This document shows, piece after piece, positions 1 through 9,106 of a stretch of DNA of 27,060 nucleotides. The position numbers were made by a program, and so were the translations under genes. The stretch comes from Phallusia fumigata (Eukaryota; Chordata; Ascidiacea; Phlebobranchia; Ascidiidae), in the NCBI GenBank assembly GCA_008931825.1, contig QXVZ01015419.1, positions 1,413 to 28,472 of the forward strand. The letters are read 5' to 3'. Within the stretch, counting starts at the first letter, position 1; each line of letters opens with the position of its first letter. The notes below the pieces were generated by a model. It worked only from the letters and a program-made list of their open reading frames with translations, was not told the DNA's origin and did not search any database.

Positions 1-165
1 TCATCTACTCACTCAAATGCCCCGAAAATGCTATACGATCGGATCCGGGAGCATTTGCATGACGTGTATCGACGTCAGCGGGCACAAGTCGACCGACGAG
101 TGAACGTGGCTGTTGTGGCAAAGCAAGAAATCCTAATTGTGAACGAGTTAGAAACCGTTCTTTAA
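1..165 (+). CDS. 3' end of an unrecognised open frame cut by the window edge
   Basis: The frame is open from base 1 to a TAA at 163-165 (54 codons). The peptide is charged and probably helical, with a basic stretch (VYRRQRAQVDRRVN) followed by an acidic, aliphatic tail ending NELETVL. Its GC-rich codons differ from the AT-rich sequence that follows. It could be the C-terminus of a gene or transposon ORF starting left of the window. A shorter frame on the opposite strand overlaps it and looks less protein-like. No family recognised. Confidence 0.3.
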   Translation, partial: SSTHSNAPKMLYDRIREHLHDVYRRQRAQVDRRVNVAVVAKQEILIVNELETVL

Positions 166-619
166 AATCACTTGCCTGGAAATGACACAAAGGGCCAGAC
201 TACAATTGAACTTCACGGCTCAATAGAGAAACCGACGCTGCAAATAATTTTCACTTGGGGAAAATGGGAAAACTCACCTAATCACAATCTAATAAAAGCA
301 GAACCAAGTTTTACATCGGGATCACAGCTTTTACCTATAGTCTCGCCTGACGCTGCTGGGTTTGCAAAGATTTGTAGATTTTTAATTTTTAAATCTTTGC
401 GGCTTCGTGACACTCTTGTTGCGTTTTCTAGAACTTTGCTCTCTAATGTTTGTACTCCATCATCTTATTTGTCTGATTTTTTAATATTCAGTAACTGACG
501 ATGCCAATATAGGCAAAATATATATTTCTTTTGTATTATACCGACTAATTCTCTCAGGATTTAAGACTGATCTCTCAAATTTCGTGATTTTTACTAATTT
601 GTACAGTGATCGTTGGTAA
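166..619. other. AT-rich stretch, no supported gene
   Basis: A 108-codon frame at 172-498 has no ATG start, no recognisable motif and a composition typical of AT-rich noncoding DNA. I see no RNA gene or repeat here. Confidence 0.4.
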
Positions 620-654
620 ACATGGCGGCTGCTGGAGGTTTAGATATTGCTTAT

Positions 655-985
655 CCAGGACATTCTTATGTGTGGGAAAGTTTTCGTCTTGGTGGTCACT
701 TAAAAAACACCTGCTTTCTCACAGTAAAGAAAACCCACATCGATGTGATGTTTGTGAAAAACGATTTAGCGAGAGAGCAAATTTGAAAAACACCTGCTGA
801 CTCACACCGAAGAAACCCTTATTGATGTGATGCTTGTGAAAATATTTAGCTGAGGAAAATATTTGAAAACACACATGCTGACGCACAGTAAAGAGAAACA
901 CCATGAGTGTAAAGTTTGTGACAAAAAGTATAGCGAGCGTGGAAGTTTGAAAACACACATGTTGACTTACACTGAAAAGAAATCC
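655..985 (+). pseudogene. Decayed tandem C2H2 zinc-finger array (about four fingers)
   Basis: Four units at roughly 84 bp spacing show the C-x2-C-x12-H-x3-H pattern and H-[ST]-x-E-K linkers of Kruppel-type DNA-binding proteins. Finger 2 has CDVCEKRFSERANLK (744 on) and finger 4 has CKVCDKKYSERGSLKTHMLTY (908 on). The frame breaks after the 'L-K' codons of fingers 1 and 2, where A-runs sit, so the His ligands move into another frame. Finger 3 has in-frame stops. In finger 4 the last zinc-binding His is Tyr (CAC to TAC). An ATG at 620 in a GC-rich context could be an old start. It cannot encode a working protein as it stands and is probably a retired zinc-finger gene or transposon-borne fragment. 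Confidence 0.7.
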
Positions 986-1858
986 AATTCATGTGACGTT
1001 AGTAGTAATTGTATGTTGCTGGGGTGCGTCAGTTTTTGGTGGTGGAGCGTATTTTTCCCCTGAGCAACGGTGTTTACAGCCAATCGCCTATCAGCCACTA
1101 TTTTCGGTGGCGGAGCGTGTTTCCTCTCTGCGGCTGTTATTGGGTTTCAACCATTTCTTAAAGAGTTGGTTTGTTTTTTGTTGCGATCGATGACATTGCT
1201 TCAAGTCCCATTAGAGGGACTTTGCTTGCCAAATATTGCGAACGTTATTGCAATACGCGCCACCAGCGCGTCGTGGCTTCTCCACTTGATTCATTTTGGA
1301 AGGTCTCTCTGTAAAGCGTCTTTTAAACGGTCCTTCGTAATTGTTGGACTTTGAATGTAGGTGGGCAATGGATTTAGTTCTTTTTGTTTGTTTAAACTAG
1401 CTCCGAATTGAAAAAACTAGCACACCGCCTCTTAAATTTTTTTATTTTTTTTAAACTAGACAACTACGCGGAAAAATCGCGCGAAGCGACAAAAAAAACG
1501 AAAAAAACACAAGCAACCTCGCGCCTTTAAAGCCTTCGTTGTTTTGGTGATTCGGTGCTTTGTGACTATTAGTTTGTAGTTTACGGTCGACAAACGTTGC
1601 ACGAAAAACTAACATTGTGGTTCGATTTGTATCTTCGGTCTGCGAGGGAAGCTTCTTTAGTGTAAAAAAGCTTGAAAAACATAAGGGAGCATGTGGAAAG
1701 TTGTCTATTTGTGAATGTGGCACAAGGTGAGTTTCATCGTTTCTTCATCTTTTTAATGTTTTACTACCATTTCCATTATTTGTATTCTGACAATCCACGC
1801 AAATTACATAATTAACCGTTTAGTTGTTAATTAAATTCACCAACAAAGAATCTAAATA
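986..1858. other. Mostly noncoding; short imperfect direct repeat near 1033-1130
   Basis: A block with core ggtggtggagcgt (from about 1033) recurs as ggtggcggagcgt about 67 bp later (from about 1101), each followed by a pyrimidine run. Overlapping frames (1070-1354 +, 1451-1723 -) have no recognisable domain and look like chance. Poly-A/T tracts lie at 1436-1510. Confidence 0.35.
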
Positions 1859-2100
1859 ATGTTTGCGGTCGGAGATTTCGCTTTCCGTGCAATATCCCTA
1901 TATCAGATGCTCAAAAAAACCTCGGAACAACGTAACTTTACGTTTTACCTTGTTACAGTTTTACAAGATATTCCAATTTACGCCGCCACAAGGGAAATAC
2001 TTGCAAGCTTCGAAAGAACGGAGACAAAATGTAGGTTACTGCAAATGCTGTTGACACCTCTGTTCGTTTAAATACTAAAAAAATACATGTGTTTTATTTC

Positions 2101-2816
2101 AGAGGGGATCATCCAAAAGTAGGGGTAGAAAGAGCGATGATTGTGATGATTTTCAGATATCCAACAAAAACCAAAGGTCAAACCCGCGTCTAAAGCTGAC
2201 GAAAACAAAAGGTGTGATGATTTTTTTGCTATTTTTTCGTGTGGGCTTAATGTATGTGATTTGTTTGAAGTTTTAATTGTTGGCAAGTGTGGTTTTATGC
2301 AACATTGCCGGTCCATCAACCGAAGCCGCTCCGTCGGTGTCGGGTTCTGGGTAAGCGCGCTTTAGCTTTCAATTTGTAACCCCTGTGATATATTAATGAT
2401 GTCGTTCCACCTTTCAGAATAAATGGTTTGCTATGTAACAATATAAAAGCCCCAACCGGCGTTTTCATCTGTGTTCAATGGTCAAAACAAATTGTATTGT
2501 AGTGTTCTTAGCCGAAAAGAATTAAAACTCTATGTTTGGTTTAGGTCTGCGGCGTCGTCTGATGGATTGGAAAATTTCCTCGCCCAACCACCGGCTGGTA
2601 AAATGTAAGTTAAAACGTTTTTACATTATCAAATCACTTAGCCCAACAAAAACCTGTTTTTTAACAATTATAAACAGACTCTCGAGTATTAAATGATTGC
2701 TGTTTTATTGAGGAAGATAAAAAAGTTGACGAGCGAGCAGCTGAGTTAGAGTCGATGAGCAAGGAAGAAGCATGTCAATTCGCTCTCGACATGATTTTAT
2801 GTGAAGTGTGGACTAA
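2101..2816 (+). pseudogene. Copy 1: candidate upstream exons of the polymerase-family gene
   Basis: Several short segments are flanked by splice signals and encode basic or Ser/Ala/Gly-rich low-complexity peptide, as in the upstream exons of copy 2. They are: a basic segment after an AG at about 2102 (SKSRGRKSDDCDDFQ); a segment ending at 2350 before gtaagc; 2545-2604 (after ttag, before gtaagt), coding SAASSDGLENFLAQPPAGKM; and 2678-2816 (after cag, before gtaagt), coding an acidic helical stretch with DERAAELESMSKEEACQFAL. Exon 2545-2604 ends in phase 2, whereas 2678-2816 is open only if entered in phase 1, so the chain has a frame break or an exon is skipped. The first-exon equivalent of copy 2 is not evident. 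Exon limits are inferred by eye. Confidence 0.4.
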
Positions 2817-2869
2817 GTAAGTTTTCTGTGTTTGTTTGTTTTTCTCACTCAGTTATCACGATTTTTCAG

Positions 2870-3418
2870 CGCGCTGAATTGCCACACAAGTGCGTGTCGT
2901 CAAAAACGCCGGGAGCCCACTCCGGGGGTAGGTATGTTAAATATTTCTTTTGGTCTCTTAAAATCCCAACTGTATACTTACGCGGTGCAATTTTTCATAG
3001 GCCATGTCAGATTGGGCGCGGGGTCGAGAAACCGACAAGTCGACGCTCTTCCGTCGTGACTGGCCGTGGACGCCCGCCTTCAAGTGGTTTCATCGCAGAA
3101 AGGTGGAACGACATTCGGTCACACTATCGGATTGGGAGAGTGAGTGGGGCGTTCAACTATCGCCTGCCACCAAGCCGTGGCGTAATGAACATCGCCCATG
3201 ACATTTTGCGGACATGGTCCGGAGCCATACCAATTAATACAAGCTTCGGGTTTATCCTGCGTAATGTTGCGAACGAATTAATGTACTTCCACGCTTCCCA
3301 CAACAATTTTAATGTGTTTGATGTTCCCACCTTTGTTCGAAGTCGAAATGAACTTATCACCTTCCTGGAAAAACATTTTGAGAAAGATGTGCTGGCGTGG
3401 GTCCTGTTACAGCCGTAG
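2870..3418 (+). pseudogene. Copy 1: conserved N-terminal domain of the polymerase-family gene
   Basis: Exon 2870-2927 (after ttttcag, before gtaggt) enters in phase 2 and leaves in phase 0. It joins an exon starting at 3011 after gtcag, which is open to a TAG at 3416-3418. The joined region is basic (KRRE, IGRG, SRRSS) and then carries a conserved core: ERWNDIRSHYRIGRVSGAF, NYRLP, DILRTW, TSFGFILRN. The last exon of copy 2 has the same core at the same splice phase. Beyond FGFILRN the peptide matches copy 3: NNFNVFD here against NNFHLFE there, each followed by an 'RS..EL..FL' helix. In copy 3 this leads into the polymerase exonuclease domain, so this is the N-terminal part of that protein. 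The stop at 3416 is probably a decay product, because homologous sequence resumes at 3451. Function of the domain itself is unknown. Confidence 0.6.
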
Positions 3419-3450
3419 GATAGCTGCTGGACTGTTTTTCAATTAACTAA

Positions 3451-4764
3451 ATGACATTTTATGTTTATGTTATTGATGGTGCGCTTATAGGACTTGGAGT
3501 TGAGCTCCCAGGTTATGCCAAATCAAATCCTGGAATTGTGGCACTTAATAAAACCCCGGGTGGACGTCTAATACGTGACAATTTAAGGGGGGTCTTTTCG
3601 CTAACCCGACAACGATGATGCCTTGAGAAAGTAGGGATTAACGTCCCAAAATCTTTGAGGCATTATCCATTTCGCGCCACCTCTGATTTTCAATCCTCAC
3701 CTCCGATTGTTCAAATGTTCCAGGTTTTACTTCTCCCCAGTGTTTGGTCACTACGGGAGATCCGGAGGCTTTGGTCGATTACTTTATATCAACCCTTATT
3801 AAAATTCAATCTGCTGCCGCCACAATTATGCATTCACGTTTTCAATATATTTTTGATGATCTAGACGCTCTCCTAGAGCTATCGTGTGAGCAGGAAAAGT
3901 GTGACGACCGAACAAAGCACCCTATCGCAGTGCTGAAATGTTTCTCTCCGTTCTTTCTGTCATACGTTTTAACGGGGGCAAGTATGGTATAAAAATGGCC
4001 AGACGTCGGTTTATTCCTATGTTAGTAAAACGGGACGAAATTACGTTTGTTGTCAACAAAAAACAACAATTTTGTGTGCGTCCAAACCAACGCTTTGAAA
4101 TTTTCAGACATGCGTAACTACTTGGCCCCAAATCACTCATACGCCACGTTACGAGTATATGGAAACTCGATTAGATAACACTGCCCCCGAATTACAAATT
4201 TTACAGTTCCCTCACTCGTCGCTCTATTTCCGATGCCTGGATGCATGGGAACGGACGGGTATGAAAATGCTTCGCTAATTTTTGATTTGGTACAATAACC
4301 GCGATGTTGTGCCGTTTTCGATTTCAAAACTAAGGAAGCTTTGTCCGACCCGAGCTCACTCTACGTTGCCTTACGAACGGGGTAGGGCCGGCGTTCATTT
4401 TCCTTGTTCGGTTCACGACACCAGACCCTCCACCGCATGATTCGGTCGAATATAGTTGGGGCCCCTTCGATTGTATTTCATCGGTATCACAACAATCCGG
4501 CCCGTTGACGCACCTCAAACTCACCAATCACTACTATTACCTTAGAAGCCTGGGTTACATCGTAACCTCGACATGAGCAAATGTGAATAGCGTGCGCTAT
4601 GCTGGGACGATAAGGGAGTGAAATAAAATACGGTATAGAGAAATGTGCTCAAGGGCACGCAAACTGATCAAGTGTCCGGGTTAGTTGAATGTGACATTTT
4701 TTCTCCCCTTGGCAAACGTGCATATTTCGAGGAGTTATTTGTACAGACATCCAGGTTTTTCTGA
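3451..4764 (+). pseudogene. Copy 1: family B DNA polymerase (protein-primed type), broken
   Basis: Collinear fragments in changing frames spell out a family B polymerase. 3451-3590 has GRLIRDN, matched by GRLIQDN in copy 3. 3708-3967 has CSNVPGF, matched in copy 3. 3968-3988 reads NGGKYG, where the exonuclease II motif normally has GKYD. 4095-4142 has SDMRNYLAPNH. From 4147 on is YEYME. 4288-4317 reads WYNNRDVVPF, the exonuclease III region. 4398-4506 has NIVGAPSIVFHRYH, and 4663-4764 has GLVECDIFSPLGKRAYF. These match, from family knowledge, the exonuclease and early polymerase region of DNA_pol_B_2 proteins of Polintons and adintovirus-like elements. Exonuclease I and the region between 3590 and 3700 are deleted. 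There are at least five frame changes and several stops, so it is inactive. I see no palm motif (such as DTD) further on. Confidence 0.75.
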
Positions 4765-5329
4765 AACCAATGCTGACAGAACAACAAAAACAATTTCGAC
4801 TTAATAACAACATGGGAAATTTTCGAAAACGCCAGAAACAAGCAGTGGTTCGATTTCCGTCAGGACAAAGATGTGGAAAAATATAACTAACTATATGCAC
4901 AAAACCAAATATATGACTGTACCAAGCTGGTCCGTTTGTAACGTACGCGTTTTAGACTTTAGATATCGGACTATAAATTAAAATGTTTTAATTGTATTAA
5001 TTGTTTCGTTTCTTATTTTATTTGACCCGGTGTTATCTTGTCTTCTTTTTCTACACAAAATTTTGACCGGCTACTCATCTAACAAAACAAGTTTCACTAA
5101 TTACTGCACCGGTTATAAACAGGCTTTCGGCTATAATTGTATCGTTCCCTTACGCATTCGGAGAAGTAAAGTCATAGACGGCGAAGAAGTAACGTTTTCG
5201 TCATGTGACACTTAAAATTTTAGTTACAATTTCCTTACCTTTTTTTCTATGCTATACTTTTCCGTGGACTTTTCAGTGGAAAACCGAAAAAGCAGGGTTC
5301 AATTTTTTCAATGCCAAAAACAAAAAAAG
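4765..5329. other. AT-rich stretch between polymerase and hAT remnants
   Basis: Any further polymerase sequence is too decayed to recognise. Small frames (5030-5215 +, 5247-5468 -) lack motifs. The 5' end of the hAT pseudogene probably starts near 5280, but I cannot place a terminal inverted repeat. Confidence 0.35.
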
Positions 5330-6130
5330 AAAGTGTGTGAGAAACAGTGGCAAGATTAACTGCTGTTGATGGCTTAACTTTTCGACAAATTGAAAAATAT
5401 TTGGGCAAGTATTTATAAGAAAGGCTCTTGACACCAAAGGAAAGACGAAGCGCGACAATTGTTTTCAAGTTCTACGAGACGACAAAGAACTCAGTTGCAA
5501 GAGTTAAAAAATCGCATTAAAAATATAGAGCGTATTAGCATTTCTCTGGACGAGTATACGTCTGTAAAAAAGGAAGGTATGCCAATATTAATGTCCATGC
5601 TCACGACGCAAAGTTCTGGAGTGTTGGAATGGTAAGAGGTTTTTAAGCCTGTCTGCCGCTAACCAATTATGAAATCCACATTTGCTGTGTAACAGACGGT
5701 TCGTCTGTAATGGTAAAGTGTGACAAGCTGGCACCTGCTCAACATCAGCAGTGCTTCGCTCATGCTTTGCACCTTACTGTATGCGATGTCATCTACAAGT
5801 CACTTCAAATCGAACCCATTGACCTAGTGCAAGGAGCAATCAGGGAGAACACAGACGGTATCGCGACAAGACCCGGAGAAGAGCTAGACTCCGATGCAGA
5901 TGATTTGTCAACCGTTTCGGTATGGGAAGAGACGAGAGATGAAAGTGTACCCATACCTCTTCTAAGGCAGGAAATTCGTACTGTCGTTAAAAAAAGTACG
6001 ACCTTAGCAAAAACGTTTAGGCATTCGCCAATTAAAAAATTATAAGCTGCAAGCAAACGTGAAGAAAGCTCTGGGAAACGAACTCCAGTTGAGCCTGGAC
6101 TGCAAAACAAGGTGAAATAGCTTATTGAAC
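5330..6130 (+). pseudogene. hAT-family transposase pseudogene
   Basis: Cut-and-paste DNA transposase remains in collinear fragments. From about 5343: VARLTAVDGLTFRQIEKYLG, a hAT N-terminal region. 5510-5631: ISISLDEYTS, corresponding to the first catalytic block ('.D.WTS'). 5696-6045: DGSSVMVKCDKL followed by QQCFAHALHLTVCDV, the conserved 'CFAH.LHL...D' block. About 6053-6130: LSLDCKTR then a stop. The last block normally reads LDCKTRWNS; here the Trp codon is TGA (6113-6115). A GT...AG pair at 5632/5695 fits a short intron. Stops at about 5430, 5515 and 6043 and two frame shifts make it inactive. The C-terminal dimerisation domain was not found. Confidence 0.75.
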
Positions 6131-7019
6131 ATGATTCAAACATATCTCAACACAAATTTGCCAGGAGGTCAGCTGTCAAAAGTCGCGTGATGCATATCGA
6201 ACCAGTGTTATGGTTGGACTTCTCAACTTTACACAATCCAGACCTGCAGCATGACGCTGGTGAAACAGATTTCTTCGCTTTGCCTGGTGAAGACGTTTTT
6301 TTAAATGAACGTTGAGATATTCAACTAACAGAGACAGGAAACTTCTCTCCACCGGCGTATTCTGGAACTGACTTGGGAACAAAAAAAAACTTTTCTGCGT
6401 TCAATATTTTTTTTCATAACCAATACCTGTGACAGATGCAAAGAGGTGAAGCAGGCAGTTAATTTTATAACCCGAGGGATCCAGCAGAGATCGTAAAAAA
6501 CATCAAGGAATAGCACAAGGTAGATTGATAATATTAAGGACAGAAGGACTGATTTTTTTCGAGTGATAACTTGTTGTGTTCGACTTAGTTGTATTTTAAA
6601 GTGTAGCAGAGTTAAACTTTACATTTTAGTTTATTGTATTTGTCATTTAGCATTCAAGGAAATTGGTTTGTCCTTGTATCGTAAAACCATCGCCAGAATT
6701 TCCTTTTGATTTTACAGTGCTGAGCATTCCTGCATGAATCATCGGACATGGAATTGTTAAACTGCAGGATCGCGCCCCGTTTTTTTCTGGTCGATGTGGT
6801 AGTGTTGGCTCTTGGGACCAACAACGTTCTGAGAAAACCCAATCAGATCAAACATTACCGGAGATGTTGGTCGCCTGATTGAACAACCCAAAGTCCACTG
6901 TCCTGGTGCTAAGGTAGGAATGATGACAGTATAGCTGTGTTATGTTGCATGTAATTTGCCAATATTAGTGAATCTGTTTATTGGTGAGAAAATGTGCTAC
7001 CAACTCAACAAACATCTTT
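6131..7019. other. No supported gene
   Basis: Decayed AT-rich sequence following the hAT remnant. Frames here (6176-6382 -, 6654-6842 -) have no recognisable motif. It may include the lost 3' end of the hAT element or the 5' end of the MULE fragment that follows. Confidence 0.3.
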
Positions 7020-7129
7020 TATCAAAGGGAATTGAAAGTGGCAGGATACAAGAAGCGGGAAGGAGACGCTGAAGAGAAGCGGTCAAAAGACTTGTGCAGA
7101 AACATTGAAAGAAATTAAACAAATTGTTT

Positions 7130-8250
7130 ATCACATGGCAATTTTGTTTTGTGAAATACAATCTTCCTTAAATTGCGCTTTGGTCGGGCTTGGCGACAAT
7201 TGCCTACAGAAGTTGTTTAGTCACACTCGCCAGGCTTGAAGAGGGTCGAGCAAAACTTTACAAAACCGAACGCTGGGTATTATAGAAAAAAGTCAACAGG
7301 AGTTAGAAAGAACAAGAACTGCGCGGCAGCTTTATGCATATACCCATTTTGGACTTATTCGGGGTGCAAAGCGAAAGAGAACAAAAACGGAGTCTGAGGA
7401 AAAATAAGGCAAGCGATCAAAAATAACGACTCCCAACAAAAATGTTGGTAAGTATATGCAGGCCCCTGTAAAAGACCTTTGGAGTAGCAGCAGTAAAAGA
7501 AAACACGTGTTAGACAAACAGCAGGAGTTGTTCTTGTGGTATGGGGAAAAACTCTAGACTCGGATAAGATTTATCAACGCCTTCTTTTCTTTGTCGGTTT
7601 GGAAGAGTTTAGTTCATTACTAAAGAATGTTTTTAAACAAAATGTTTTGTACTGACCGCGTGTTGCGTAGCACAAACATAAACACTCCTGTTATCAAAAT
7701 ATGGTTACGTTTGAATGTTGAAACATGTGACGTATGAAAATGCAAAAACAATGAAAACAACGCATTTTGATTGTATCGTTTGATACAGTTTCGACAAATC
7801 GAAAGGTTAGTTACTGTATGTTTCAATTTGATGACATTCACTTAAAAAGGTTAGTTTTATTATCGTTCTAAAATAAAACAATGTTCCGGAACATCGATTT
7901 ACACGAAATTTGCAGGATTCAATAATAAGGTGTGTATCTAATCTTGCGCAAAAGTTCTGAGTATACTTATTTCTTTAAAAAAAGTTAAACTACAGTCCTT
8001 ATTGATTCCGCAACATCGATTTACATGAAATTTTCAGGATTTTATAATAAGGTGTGTATCTAAGATTGTGCATAGCCACAGGGTACACTCATTTCTATGG
8101 ATTTACAAAATCTTGTTAACGCTTAATTTGTTGAAAATGGGGCCGTCACTGGAATCGTTCGATCGTACGAAAGATTTGTGCTTGCGGAAACTATGAGGCA
8201 TACTCTCCCACGGGATGTATTTTTAACGATCTCTGCAGTCTGACACAAGA
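7130..8250 (+). pseudogene. MULE/NOF-like transposase remnant, C-terminal half (copy A)
   Basis: This is a decayed relative of the better copy at 11348-12997. 7130-7560 aligns with 12190-12660 at nucleotide level, with long shared blocks such as gttgcctacaraagtt, ctgggtattat and aaaaatgttggtaag. 8185-8245 aligns with the very C-terminus at 12925-12990 (cttgcggaaactatgargca, then ctctgcagtctgac). Deletions remove the equivalent of 12228-12250 and 12325-12400, and no frame is open for long. The gap (7884-8101) is occupied by a repeat pair. The catalytic half is missing upstream, so this is a 5'-truncated copy. Confidence 0.6.
7884..8101. repeat. Two ~95 bp imperfect direct repeats, 122 bp apart
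   Basis: Unit 1 (about 7884-7979) and unit 2 (about 8006-8101) share acatcgatttaca, gaaattt, caggatt, ataataaggtgtgtatcta and a matching 3' part. They are separated by an A/T-rich linker and encode nothing I recognise. They interrupt the copy A transposase, so they may be a later insertion. Confidence 0.65.
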
Positions 8251-8439
8251 AGACTCACAAAATTGAAACACCACACGATAATATAATACTCGAGGCAACA
8301 CATTGTTACGTCTATGAGATTATTGTTCGGCATCCAATAGAAGGCAAACCACTACTCGCTGTTGCTACTTTCGTGTCATTCTGGCACAACATGGCCTTAT
8401 CAATATTTTTTTGCACTTTTTGTCACGCCGTTGCAAAAG

Positions 8440-8665
8440 TGTAAAGGAAAAGATCCTTTTCTCGATTAATGATGTGCAACGGCAGTATGGCGCTTATAAA
8501 GGCCATAAGTTTATCGGTATTTCAAACCCATCTTAATTTTTATTTAAACACTTGTTGGAAAATTGCTACGGGGCAACATGATAAAGCATTTGTTGAAAAA
8601 CCATTCCTCCATTTTTGTGCCCACATAATTAAGAATGCTAGACGGATGACAAAACATTAGTAAGT
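8440..8665 (+). pseudogene. MULE/NOF-like transposase core fragment (copy B)
   Basis: An open stretch (8469-8660) reads CNGSMALIKAI, then LNTCWKIATGQH, then KPFLHFCAHIIKNARR. This is the catalytic-core layout of Mutator-like transposases of the NOF type: an Asp-containing DG.MALI.AI block followed by a C....H.(I/M)KN block. The expected catalytic Asp is Asn here (AAC at 8478-8480). The last codons run into gtaagtg (8661 on), a strong splice donor, so the gene may have been spliced. Nothing downstream continues the domain. It differs in sequence from the 11348-12010 core and is closer to that at 13330-13500. Confidence 0.55.
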
Positions 8666-9106
8666 GAATGTTGTAAAACTCGCCTTTAACTTTTAGTTAA
8701 GTTTCCACGCCATTTGAAATTCGGCATGTACGCGTTTGGAATGATGGTCATGTCAACCTCGTTGGTGGATTTAGCAAACGTAGTGCAACATCTGGTAGTG
8801 ATGTGCACAACAAAGTGCAAACGGATTGCCGAATCAAGTTTTGTAAAACTTGCAGACTTGATAAAATAAATTCCAAATTCCACAGTGCATACAATCAATC
8901 GGAGACCCCTAATAACGTTGTGCTTTCTTACTTACGATAACAAAACGTAAGTACTTCGCAACACCGTGACGATCAGTCAGTTAAAATGTTAATAGTTGCG
9001 GGCGCAGGGTTGCTGAAGCCTAATAAAAATGTATTTTGTGTTATTGTAGAAAAGTCTGCATCACGAAAGTGAAACGTGTCGGGCCTCGATCAGCTCTCGT
9101 GGTGGG

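Noticed and set aside
172..498. 108-codon forward frame
   Set aside because: No ATG start, no domain, AT-rich composition typical of chance frames.
1070..1354. 94-codon forward frame rich in Leu/Phe
   Set aside because: It overlaps a short direct repeat and other open frames, and shows no motif.
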